Positions 1-6,666 of a DNA stretch of 6,742 nucleotides are shown in pieces. The notes under the pieces are model-generated. The model did no database searches, was not told the DNA's origin, and saw only the letters and a program-made list of their open reading frames with translations. The stretch covers positions 1 through 6,742 of the forward strand of contig JAKSAU010000255.1 of the NCBI GenBank assembly GCA_022361535.1, written 5' to 3'. The stretch comes from Desulfobacterales bacterium. GTDB lineage: Bacteria; Desulfobacterota; Desulfobacteria; Desulfobacterales; Desulfobacteraceae. A program made the position numbers and the translations under genes. The number at the start of each line of letters is the position of its first letter. Within the stretch, counting starts at the first letter, position 1.

Positions 1-858
1 CAGTCTGCCGAACAAATCATAGGTGCAGACCGTGACAATCGATCTGACATTGAAATCTCCCTGGACCTGAACCGGTCCAGGGAGATCTGTTCTATCAGGG
101 ATCACAGCCTGGTGCTTGATGATTGTTCCCTGCCTGTCCAGGAGCTTGAAGCAATCGCATCTGCTGGCAATAAAGTCTTTTGTTATGATGGAAAAGACCT
201 GGTCCCAATAGAAGTTAGGACAGACGGGTATTATAAACTTGTACCAACTGAATCTGTGCCTACCCTGGAAATCAACGGGGTAAAGATGCACAGGTCCAAA
301 GATATTGACCCCCTGGAAGATGCCCGGCTTAAAACCGAGCTTGTTGTCCGTCCGGGTAACAATGTGCTGGACACCTGCGGCGGACTGGGCTATTCTGCTC
401 TTTTTGCCTTGAAAGCCGGGGCAAAAGAAGTTGTTTCTTTGGAAAAAAGCCGGGCTGTGCTTGAAATCAGAAAGCTCAATCCCTGGCTGCAGCCCGGAGC
501 GTTTGAATGGCTGACACCGGAAGTGTTTTTGAGGCTTCGCCTTGAACATGGGGATAGTACCCAAAAGATAAAGAGCCTGCCCAATGGCCATTTTGAAGCG
601 GTGGTTCATGATCCGCCACGGTTTTGTTCCGCCACAGGGGATTTATACGGTATCGGGTTTTATACAGAACTTGCAAGGGTGATGAAAACAGGTGGGCGGT
701 TGTTCCATTATACGGGCAGCCCAAAAAAAATTGTCCATCAGGACAAGTTCATCCAGAACGCCATAAAACGCCTGGATCGGGCAGGGTTTACCAAGATAAC
801 ATTCAATGACCGGCTCCAGGGTATTTATGGAGAAAAGGCAAGACACCCTATTTTTTAG
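1..858 (+). CDS. SAM-dependent methyltransferase, COG2521-like, 5' partial
   Basis: The frame is open from the first base to the TAG at 856-858, giving 285 visible residues. A GTG at 112 could act as a start but has no good ribosome binding site. The upstream codons read as family-like protein (a DLNRSRE segment near residue 23), so the true start is most likely off the left edge. Visible residues 122-133 are a Rossmann SAM-binding motif I (VLDTCGGLGYSA), followed by an acidic strand-2 residue in SLEKS near 148 that would bind the SAM ribose. Residues 202-208 (VHDPPRF) form a motif IV of the DPPR kind, followed by a GGRLFHYTG segment. From memory this combination matches the family annotated as predicted archaeal methyltransferase (COG2521). 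No target-recognition domain is visible and the substrate is unknown. A DPPY/DPPR-type motif often goes with methylation of an amino group, but that is inference. The gene ends 83 nt before hisHF on the same strand. Confidence 0.8.
   Translation, partial: QSAEQIIGADRDNRSDIEISLDLNRSREICSIRDHSLVLDDCSLPVQELEAIASAGNKVFCYDGKDLVPIEVRTDGYYKLVPTESVPTLEINGVKMHRSKDIDPLEDARLKTELVVRPGNNVLDTCGGLGYSALFALKAGAKEVVSLEKSRAVLEIRKLNPWLQPGAFEWLTPEVFLRLRLEHGDSTQKIKSLPNGHFEAVVHDPPRFCSATGDLYGIGFYTELARVMKTGGRLFHYTGSPKKIVHQDKFIQNAIKRLDRAGFTKITFNDRLQGIYGEKARHPIF
55..86. repeat. Perfect 13-bp inverted repeat inside the methyltransferase gene
   Basis: ATCTCCCTGGACC at 55-67 is the exact reverse complement of GGTCCAGGGAGAT at 74-86, with a 6-nt loop (TGAACC). 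It lies wholly in the coding frame, where it encodes the SLDLNRSRE stretch. The base pairs are visible directly. Any function, such as an mRNA hairpin or protein site, is unproven, and it may be chance codon choice. Confidence 0.5.
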
Positions 859-917
859 ATCAGAAGGCATGCTCGTTTTATACAGTTGTTCAAACGGCTG
901 CCATGATCTTGTTTTTA
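857..917 (+). terminator. Possible rho-independent terminator after the methyltransferase gene
   Basis: AGATCA (857-862) pairs with TGATCT (904-909), and GGCA (866-869) pairs with TGCC (899-902) across a small internal loop. A T-rich tail (TTGTTTTT, 909-916) follows directly. The stem begins in the stop codon. The loop is long (29 nt) and the stem is interrupted, so this is a weak terminator at best. Confidence 0.35.
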
Positions 918-928
918 TAATTAGTCAT

Positions 929-933
929 GGAGA
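929..933 (+). promoter_or_regulatory. Ribosome binding site that fixes the hisHF start
   Basis: GGAGA lies 8 nt ahead of the ATG at 942. The in-frame ATG at 927 overlaps this site and has only AT-rich sequence without a Shine-Dalgarno motif upstream. The protein beginning at 942 (MEITVLDYGAGN) also starts exactly where HisH-type proteins usually start. Confidence 0.7.
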
Positions 934-941
934 AAAGAAAA

Positions 942-2525
942 ATGGAAATTACCGTACTTGATTATGGCGCAGGCAATGTCCGCAGCCTGATCAATGCCGT
1001 TGAAAAAATGGGCGGCAACGTAAAAATGGTTCAAACCCCTGAAGATATCCTCAAGGCAGAAAAATTGATTTTCCCGGGTGTGGGAAATTATGCTTCCATG
1101 ATCAAAATTCTCCATGAACGACATTTTGTTGAACCCCTTCGTGAATATCTAAAAGCAGACCGGCCTTTTTTAGGCATCTGTGTAGGTATGCAAGCCCTGT
1201 TTGAAGGCAGCGAAGAAGAACTTGTGCCAAATGAGAGCATTGGTTTTTTTAAGGGCCGGGTCGAACGGTTTAAAACGGAGCTTTCCGTACCCCACATCGG
1301 GTGGAATGGTATCCATATCAAACAGGACTCCCCATTGCTTGAAGGCGTGGAACCGGACACTAAATTTTATTTTGTTCATTCCTATCATATTGTACCGCAG
1401 GATTCGTCTGTGATTTTGACCACAACCACCTATGATTATCCTTATGCATCTGCTGTCCAGCAGGGCAATGTCATGGGCACCCAGTTCCACCCTGAAAAAA
1501 GTGGTGCAGCAGGTATGAAGCTGTTGGAAAATTTTATTCATACAAAAGACCTTCGTGCCAAAGGCCCAGCTGATATTCCGGCCAAGGGGCTGTCCAAGCG
1601 TGTGATCGCCTGCTTGGATGTACGTTCCAACGATAACGGAGATCTGGTGGTCACCAAAGGGGATCAGTACGATGTCAGGGAAGAAGGCAGTGTCAGAAAT
1701 CTTGGCAAACCCGTAGCATTAGCCGGAAAGTATTATGAGCAGGGTGCTGATGAAATCACCTTTTTGAATATCACCGGATTCCGGGATTTTCCGTTAGAAG
1801 ATATGCCCATGCTACAGGTTTTAGAAGAGACCAGTAAAAATGTTTTTGTTCCTTTGACCATCGGCGGCGGCATCAGAGAATTTACCGATGCCAATGGAAC
1901 TCACTACTCGGCTCTTGACGTGGCAGCCCGTTATTTCAGGGCAGGTGCAGACAAGATTTCCATCGGATCTGATGCGGTTTATGTTGCTGAAAGATTCATT
2001 GAAACAGGAGAAAAAACAGGTAAGTCAGCCATCGAACAGATTTCACTCGTCTATGGCGCCCAAGCTGTTGTGATCTCGATTGATCCTAAAAAAGTCTGGG
2101 TCAATTCTCCTGAAGACGCCCCAAAACACCACGTTGTCAAATCCCCTGAAACAGGCCCTAACGGGGAACGCTATTGCTGGTACCAGTGCACGGTAAGCGG
2201 TGGCCGCGAGGCTCGGGATATTGATGCCGTAGCCCTTGCAACAGCCTGTGAAGCATTAGGAGCAGGAGAAATTCTGCTTAACTGCATAGATAAGGACGGC
2301 ACCAACTCTGGGTTTGATCTTGATTTGGTCAATGCGGTGAGAAATGCCGTAAGTATCCCTGTCATCGCATCCTCTGGTGCTGGCTGCGAAGCCCATTTCT
2401 CAGAAGTATTTAAAAACACAAAAGCGGAAGCAGCATTGGCCGCAGGCATTTTTCACCGGGAAGAAGTACCCATCCAGAGCGTAAAAGACCATCTTGCTGA
2501 TGAGGGAATAGAAGTCAGGCGATAG
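942..2525 (+). CDS. hisHF: Bifunctional imidazole glycerol phosphate synthase, HisH-HisF fusion
   Basis: This 527-residue cytoplasmic enzyme should convert PRFAR plus glutamine-derived ammonia to imidazole glycerol phosphate and AICAR, the fifth step of histidine synthesis. Residues 1-200 are a class I glutamine amidotransferase: nucleophile Cys80 in GICVGMQ, and His183 and Glu185 in QFHPEK. A linker of about 20 residues leads to a (beta/alpha)8 cyclase at about 219-527: Asp226 in ACLDVR, Lys239 in VTKG, GGGIR at 308-312, Asp381 in SIDP, and Asp450 in NCIDKDGTNSG. These match the cyclase catalytic and phosphate-binding positions, so both halves look active. The cyclase carries the longer insert at 384-415 (ending CWYQC) and the wording (FLNITGFRDFP, LLNCIDKDG, VIASSGAG) that I know from yeast HIS7 and plant homologues. 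Bacterial HisF is shorter here. The start at 942 rests on the GGAGA site; starting at 927 would add five residues. No other his gene is visible, so it is not in a classical his operon. Confidence 0.96.
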   Translation: MEITVLDYGAGNVRSLINAVEKMGGNVKMVQTPEDILKAEKLIFPGVGNYASMIKILHERHFVEPLREYLKADRPFLGICVGMQALFEGSEEELVPNESIGFFKGRVERFKTELSVPHIGWNGIHIKQDSPLLEGVEPDTKFYFVHSYHIVPQDSSVILTTTTYDYPYASAVQQGNVMGTQFHPEKSGAAGMKLLENFIHTKDLRAKGPADIPAKGLSKRVIACLDVRSNDNGDLVVTKGDQYDVREEGSVRNLGKPVALAGKYYEQGADEITFLNITGFRDFPLEDMPMLQVLEETSKNVFVPLTIGGGIREFTDANGTHYSALDVAARYFRAGADKISIGSDAVYVAERFIETGEKTGKSAIEQISLVYGAQAVVISIDPKKVWVNSPEDAPKHHVVKSPETGPNGERYCWYQCTVSGGREARDIDAVALATACEALGAGEILLNCIDKDGTNSGFDLDLVNAVRNAVSIPVIASSGAGCEAHFSEVFKNTKAEAALAAGIFHREEVPIQSVKDHLADEGIEVRR

Positions 2526-2548
2526 ACGACATCCCATATACAAATATC

Positions 2549-2625
2549 GGCCCGTTTATTCTAAGAAGCGGCTGCCGAATTTTTTTGAAATCCGCCTGAT
2601 GCCGTCTTCTTAGAATAAACGGGCC
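2549..2625 (+). repeat. Structured repeat copy A (77-nt long-stem hairpin)
   Basis: A perfect 20-bp inverted repeat, 2549-2568 against 2606-2625 (left arm begins GGCCCGTTTATTC and ends AAGAAG), encloses 37 nt. The interior holds CGGCTGCCG (2569-2577) and CGCCTGATGCC (2593-2603) and a short inner stem (CGAATTT with AAATCCG, one A-C mismatch). Similarity to copy C extends left of the hairpin to about 2531 (CATATACAAATATC against CATATGCAGATACC). Similarity to copy D extends right to 2673. It starts 23 nt after the hisHF stop and could also end that transcript, although no T-run follows. Confidence 0.85.
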
Positions 2626-2654
2626 TATGTGCTCAAACAGAAATCCCTTGATTA

Positions 2655-2673
2655 GAGGATGCTATCGGTAATT
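2655..2673 (+). repeat. Conserved 19-nt block flanking repeat A
   Basis: GAGGATGCTATCGGTAATT matches 16 of 19 bases of the reverse complement of 6619-6637 (GAGGATACTACCGATAATT). In both places it lies exactly 29 nt from the end of the hairpin outer arm, so it appears to be part of the repeat unit. The three differences are all transitions. The rest of the spacer up to 2756 shows no gene. Confidence 0.7.
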
Positions 2674-2756
2674 ATGGCGAGTGCCAAATGCCCGACTCAA
2701 TGAGCCAGCAATTCAATCGGAAATTCTTTTTGGCAACCGTTATGATTAGGCACTGA

Positions 2757-2895
2757 GGATCTGTTGTCCCGGAAAAAGGCATCAGACGCTTTTTTGGGAG
2801 CAAAGCCCTGTGCGAAGCGTAAAACATCAACCATCTGAATCATTCTGGGAAAAAACACTGAAAAAAGTGGCAGCCGTTTCCGGGATAACAGATCC
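2757..2895 (-). repeat. Structured repeat copy B (139-nt long-stem hairpin, inverted to A)
   Basis: GGATCTGTTGTCCCGGAAA (2757-2775) pairs with 2877-2895 over 19 bp, with one G-T pair. The core is present in the opposite orientation: GGCATCAGACG at 2778-2788 and GGCAGCCG at 2869-2876. The interior is about 60 nt longer than in A and C and contains its own small hairpin (ACGCTT at 2786-2791 with AAGCGT at 2815-2820). An adjacent GGTATA/TATACC inverted repeat (2896-2916) separates it from the end of cheB, so the che transcript probably reads into or ends at this structure. Confidence 0.8.
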
Positions 2896-2924
2896 GGTAT
2901 ATTTATAAGGTATACCCCTGGAAA

Positions 2925-3974
<1,050 letters not shown>

Positions 3975-4418
3975 TCAGTTCAGTTTTACGTGGGCTATCA
4001 TCACGTCTTCTGCTGAATGGAGCAGGACGGTTTCGTCTACGTCATCGGGTTTTGGATTGGGAACGATTTCAGGTATGCCTAACCCCATGTAAGCCGTGTT
4101 GTCAACACGGGTCAGGGCACTGCCTGCAATCATGTTCAATGCCTCTTTGAGTGTGCCGTCCACATGTTCAGGGGTGAGAGTCTCAATATCCTGGCCCATA
4201 AAGCTTTCGGTCATGGCCCTTAAAAGAGAAACGGGGATGCCAAGAAAAATGGTGCCGGAAAAATCTCCGGAAAAAGTAATGGCTGAGGTTTTAAGCCCCT
4301 GAACTTCCATATCCGCACTGCCCTGTTCTTCATCCGGTTCTTCCAGTGTCAGGAAAAACATGGTTTCCATGACATCAAAAATCGAATTCGTCACCTGGTT
4401 CATCAATTGTTTCTTCAT
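3975..4418 (-). CDS. CheX-like chemotaxis phosphatase
   Basis: This 147-residue soluble protein resembles the CheC/CheX/FliY phosphatase group, single-repeat CheX type. Residues 46-60 have the SGDFSGTIFLGIP strand pattern, and 87-116 the helix with Glu92 and Asn95 (KEALNMIAG) and a following Pro116 (GLGIPEIV). Glu and Asn in an ExxN motif are the known residues that direct attack on CheY phosphate, so it is probably an active CheY-P phosphatase. Its likely substrate is the receiver encoded just upstream. ATG at 4418 is preferred because GGGAGA (4427-4432) lies 8 nt before it. This makes the first 44 nt overlap the end of the cheY-like gene in another frame. A later ATG at 4370 would avoid the overlap but has no ribosome binding site. 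Assignment to CheX rather than CheC rests on length and motif only. Confidence 0.82.
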   Translation of the reverse strand: MKKQLMNQVTNSIFDVMETMFFLTLEEPDEEQGSADMEVQGLKTSAITFSGDFSGTIFLGIPVSLLRAMTESFMGQDIETLTPEHVDGTLKEALNMIAGSALTRVDNTAYMGLGIPEIVPNPKPDDVDETVLLHSAEDVMIAHVKLN

Positions 4419-4800
4419 CTTTTGGCTCTCCCAATAATTCTACAAGCAGATCCCTGAGTTGTTCCGGGGAAAAGGGCTTTTTTATATAACCTGCAGCACC
4501 TTGGTTGATAATCTGGGTTACCTTTTCTATGCTGCCTTCAGTGGAAATAACAATAACAGGTATTTTTTCCAACCCTTGACGGGACTGCATGACCCGAAGC
4601 ATCTCCAATCCGTTCATGACCGGCATATTAAAATCCGTAATGACAATATCCACATTGGCCTGCGAAAGGACATCCAGCGCGATTTCTCCATTTTCCGCTT
4701 CTAAAAACTCCGATGCACCGTACCCGGCAGCCTTTAGGGTTTTTTTCAATACCCCGCGCATAGGTAGGGAATCGTCAACAATTAAAATTGAAAAGGTCAT
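4375..4800 (-). CDS. CheY-like single-domain response regulator
   Basis: The 141-residue protein is one receiver domain (about 3-124) with Asp9/Asp10 for Mg binding, phosphoacceptor Asp56 (ITDFNMP), Thr87 (ISTEG) and Lys108 (IKKPF). All switch residues are intact. A very acidic tail (126-141) ends the protein, and there is no output domain. It should receive phosphate from a CheA encoded elsewhere. Whether it binds a flagellar motor, a pilus motor or acts as a phosphate sink cannot be read from the sequence. The ATG has AGGTGA 3 nt upstream, with its AGG core 6 nt away. A 60-nt gap with a small CCCAAT/ATTGGG inverted repeat separates it from the HDOD gene. Its end overlaps the CheX-like gene by 44 nt, so the two are probably translationally linked, fitting a receiver and phosphatase pair. 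Confidence 0.92.
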   Translation of the reverse strand: MTFSILIVDDSLPMRGVLKKTLKAAGYGASEFLEAENGEIALDVLSQANVDIVITDFNMPVMNGLEMLRVMQSRQGLEKIPVIVISTEGSIEKVTQIINQGAAGYIKKPFSPEQLRDLLVELLGEPKDEETIDEPGDEFDF

Positions 4801-4860
4801 AGTTCACCTATACATTCTCCGGTTATCCCAATTCTCTCTTTTATGCATTGGGTGGTCACG

Positions 4861-5709
4861 TTAAACAACCTGCAGCAGATCCTCCACTTCTTGTATTTTG
4901 CTTGTGAATTCCGCAATAATCTTGGTGATGTCATCTGCGGTAATTCCTATCTGTTTCATGGCTTGTTTATGGAAACGGTATGCCAGACCGTCTGCGCCTA
5001 CCCCCATACCCATCATCATGCAAATGCAATCTGCCAGGTAAACAATGGCGATATCCGTGTCTTCGATCATGGTTTCGTCACTGAGGTGATGGTTGCGTAT
5101 GATCTTAACCATTTTGGGAGAGAATTTCCACATTTTAGCTATCATGCCCCCCAGCTCGGCATGATCTATTCCTATAATCTGTTTTTCCGCTTCCATAAAG
5201 GTTAAATTTTCATTGATAACCAAGTTGGATATTTTTTCAAAGACATCCTGTACAAACTTGTCTAATACGGTCTTTCCTATATCTTTTAACAAAGAAGCGG
5301 TAAAGATACTGTTTTTATGGGGAAGTTCCAGTTGTCGTGCAAGCTGCCGGGCAATAATGGCAGAAGAAACAGAATACTTCCACATGGCCCCTTCATTAAG
5401 GTCGTATCCTGGTTGCTTGCCTGAGATCACGCGAGCCCCTGATTTAAGCAGAACCAAATCAATGATCTGTTCTGTTCCCAAAAGGCTGGCAGCATCCTTT
5501 ATTGTTTCGGCAGGTTGTTTTAATCCGAAAAATGCTGAATTGGCTGTTCTAAGGACCTCTGCCGTGATGGCCGGGTCATACTGGATAATTTTGGCAATAT
5601 CCTCCATGCCTGAATTGGGATCGTCCACTACCTCCAAAAGAGGATGAACCACTGCCGGGATGGGTTTTAAATTCTTAATTTCTTTGATCAGTTCCTGGAT
5701 TGCTGTCAT
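4861..5709 (-). CDS. HDOD-domain signalling protein
   Basis: The 282-residue protein has an HDOD domain from about 12 to 210. Family marks are the PIPAVVHPLLEVV start, QYDPAITAEVLRTANSAFFG, LLGTEQIIDLVL, IDHAELGGMIAKMW (181-194) and RNHH (205-208). The HD signature reads LLKDIGK (140-146): the metal-binding His is replaced by Lys142 while Asp143 is kept. HDOD proteins are generally thought not to hydrolyse cyclic dinucleotides, and this one fits a scaffold or regulatory role. The C-terminal 60-70 residues are helical-looking with no recognised output domain and no membrane segment. The ATG overlaps the cheD stop (ATGA), with GAGGA 6 nt upstream, so it is translationally coupled to cheD. HDOD genes within chemotaxis clusters are known, but the role of this one is not clear. 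Confidence 0.9.
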   Translation of the reverse strand: MTAIQELIKEIKNLKPIPAVVHPLLEVVDDPNSGMEDIAKIIQYDPAITAEVLRTANSAFFGLKQPAETIKDAASLLGTEQIIDLVLLKSGARVISGKQPGYDLNEGAMWKYSVSSAIIARQLARQLELPHKNSIFTASLLKDIGKTVLDKFVQDVFEKISNLVINENLTFMEAEKQIIGIDHAELGGMIAKMWKFSPKMVKIIRNHHLSDETMIEDTDIAIVYLADCICMMMGMGVGADGLAYRFHKQAMKQIGITADDITKIIAEFTSKIQEVEDLLQVV

Positions 5710-6185
5710 ATGCGTTCCTCGCCCTGGCCTGACGTTTTGACGTATATATGGCCGGTGCCTATTTCAAGCCGGACGGTTCTGTTTACATTTCCTCCTACAG
5801 CCTGTTTGTCAATAAGTACATTATTTCTAAACAACATTTTTTTCAACGCCATATAGTTTCGTTTTCCAATATTAAAAAAACCTCTCTGATCCAGGATCTC
5901 TGCTCCGCCTGCAATAAACACCTTGATCCTGGGTTTTTGAGCGCCAAGGGTGTAAGTTTGCTTGAAAAGCCTTGGGATTCCAGTATCTGCAAACATAAAC
6001 GGCTTTGCTTTTGCCTTGGCGTCGTCAATAGAGGAGTCTGGCAACATATAGTGAAGAATCCCTCCTGCCTTGGCAATGGGGTCATAAATCACCACACCAA
6101 TGCACGAGCCAAGGGAATAAGTGACAATGGTATCCCCAATACTATTGCTGGTTTTCATGTCTGCAACGCCTACAATATGCTTCAT
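5706..6185 (-). CDS. cheD: CheD: chemoreceptor glutamine deamidase
   Basis: The 159-residue protein is full length for CheD. The catalytic residues are in place: Thr22 and Cys28 in TYSLGSCIGV and His45 in GGILHYMLPDS, followed by the conserved FNIGKRNY (103-110) and AVGGNVNRTVRLEIGTG (129-145) segments. CheD deamidates specific receptor glutamines, and in several bacteria it binds a CheC-type phosphatase that modulates it. The CheX-like gene three positions downstream may be relevant, although CheX is not the classical CheD partner. ATG at 6185 has GAGG only 4 nt upstream. An in-frame 22-codon reading frame ending at 6182 overlaps this start by ATGA. It is the first recognisable gene of the operon. 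It overlaps the HDOD gene by 4 nt. Confidence 0.95.
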   Translation of the reverse strand: MKHIVGVADMKTSNSIGDTIVTYSLGSCIGVVIYDPIAKAGGILHYMLPDSSIDDAKAKAKPFMFADTGIPRLFKQTYTLGAQKPRIKVFIAGGAEILDQRGFFNIGKRNYMALKKMLFRNNVLIDKQAVGGNVNRTVRLEIGTGHIYVKTSGQGEERI

Positions 6186-6250
6186 ATCGCCTCAAGCTGT
6201 TCGTGTGAGTGCTCTGAACCAAACGCTGGAAAATGCAAGTACCAATGCAT
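6182..6250 (-). other. Possible short upstream reading frame overlapping the cheD start
   Basis: Reading from the ATG at 6250 gives 22 codons (MHWYLHF to EQLEAI), ending in a TGA that overlaps the cheD ATG as ATGA. The frame stays open upstream to a TAG near 6281. No Shine-Dalgarno site precedes the ATG. It could be a coupling leader peptide, the remnant of an eroded gene, or chance. Confidence 0.15.
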
Positions 6251-6270
6251 GTATTTTAACGAATCATTGG
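6242..6270 (-). promoter_or_regulatory. Small hairpin in the cheD leader
   Basis: CCAATG (6242-6247) and CATTGG (6265-6270) form a 6-bp stem with a 17-nt loop in the transcribed leader between the promoter and cheD. Nothing matches a riboswitch that I recognise. It is weak and may have no function. Confidence 0.2.
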
Positions 6271-6321
6271 GTATCGCCTATTCTCATGATTTTCCTGATG
6301 CGCGATGAGAGAATTTGATTC

Positions 6322-6351
6322 ATCATACGAAATTTGCGTTCAAAATGTCAA
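6322..6351 (-). promoter_or_regulatory. Sigma-70-type promoter for the che operon
   Basis: On the minus strand a perfect -35 box TTGACA (6346-6351) is followed after 18 nt by TATGAT (6322-6327), one base from the -10 consensus. Transcription would start near 6315 and leave a leader of about 130 nt before cheD. The match is of the housekeeping type, not the flagellar sigma-28 type (TAAA with GCCGATAA). From 6352 to about 6465 I see no gene or clear site. Confidence 0.65.
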
Positions 6352-6484
6352 GAGTCAGACCGTTGGGCACGCCATTCAGTATGCCTTATGTATTTTGCTA
6401 CTTCTTTACACTACCTGGCTGTTAGGCTTCTCTCATTTATTTGCAATAAAGATTTCAAGCATGGCAATCTCATATGCAGATACC

Positions 6485-6561
6485 GGCTCGTTTGTCCCGG
6501 AAACGGCTGCCGCATTTTCACAAAAAATGCGCCTGATGCCTTTTTCCGGAACAAACAAGCC
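6485..6561 (+). repeat. Structured repeat copy C (77-nt long-stem hairpin, same orientation as A)
   Basis: GGCTCGTTTGTCCCGGAAA (6485-6503) pairs with 6543-6561 over 19 bp with two imperfect positions. The interior holds CGGCTGCCG (6504-6512), a perfect inner stem CGCATTTT/AAAATGCG around a 5-nt loop, and CGCCTGATGCC (6530-6540). Outside the arms, TCTCATA on the left and TATGAGA on the right also pair, leaving about ten unpaired bases on the left side, the same arrangement as at copy A. Confidence 0.85.
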
Positions 6562-6618
6562 TATGAGATAAACCTACATGTTTGAATAAAATTTATTCCT
6601 TTAAAATTCGGGTAGATA

Positions 6619-6637
6619 AATTATCGGTAGTATCCTC
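6619..6637 (-). repeat. Conserved 19-nt block flanking repeat D
   Basis: Its reverse complement, GAGGATACTACCGATAATT, matches the block at 2655-2673 at 16 of 19 positions. The 29 nt between it and the hairpin arm also match the A flank at about 20 of 29 positions. Confidence 0.7.
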
Positions 6638-6666
6638 AAATCGTGGTTTTGTTGTTTGACCACTTA

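Noticed and set aside
863..903. GGCATGC and CGGCTGCC after the methyltransferase gene as a fifth repeat copy
   Set aside because: The two motifs are in a different relative order and strand than in copies A-D, and no 19-bp arms flank them. They form a simple GGCA/TGCC pair in a terminator-like hairpin.
916..921. Perfect TATAAT as a -10 box for hisHF
   Set aside because: There is no -35 element at proper spacing (the nearest TTGTTC is 24 nt away), and the predicted start would leave only about 14 nt before the ATG, right at the ribosome binding site. The AT-rich terminator tail explains the match equally well.
2862..2868. Terminator for the che operon at the T-rich stretch inside repeat B
   Set aside because: On the minus strand CACT/AGTG followed by six T is only a 4-bp stem. 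The larger repeat hairpin may end transcription, but this site alone is too weak to call.
2549..2895. Integron attC sites or a CRISPR array
   Set aside because: No 7-bp GTTRRRY core with matching inverse core is evident at the ends, there are no cassette genes between copies, and there are no short direct repeats with regular spacers.
6305..6585. Two overlapping plus-strand reading frames of 88 and 83 codons upstream of and across repeat C
   Set aside because: Both run through the hairpin, so their C-termini are translations of repeat DNA. They lack convincing ribosome binding sites and recognisable domains, and they cover the minus-strand promoter. The hydrophobic stretch in the first is not enough to call a gene.
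6619..6637. Sigma-28 flagellar promoter (ACCGATAA on the minus strand)
   Set aside because: It resembles a GCCGATAA -10 box, but no TAAA-type -35 lies at the right spacing, and the equivalent block at 2655-2673 reads ATCGGTAA, so the match is not conserved.
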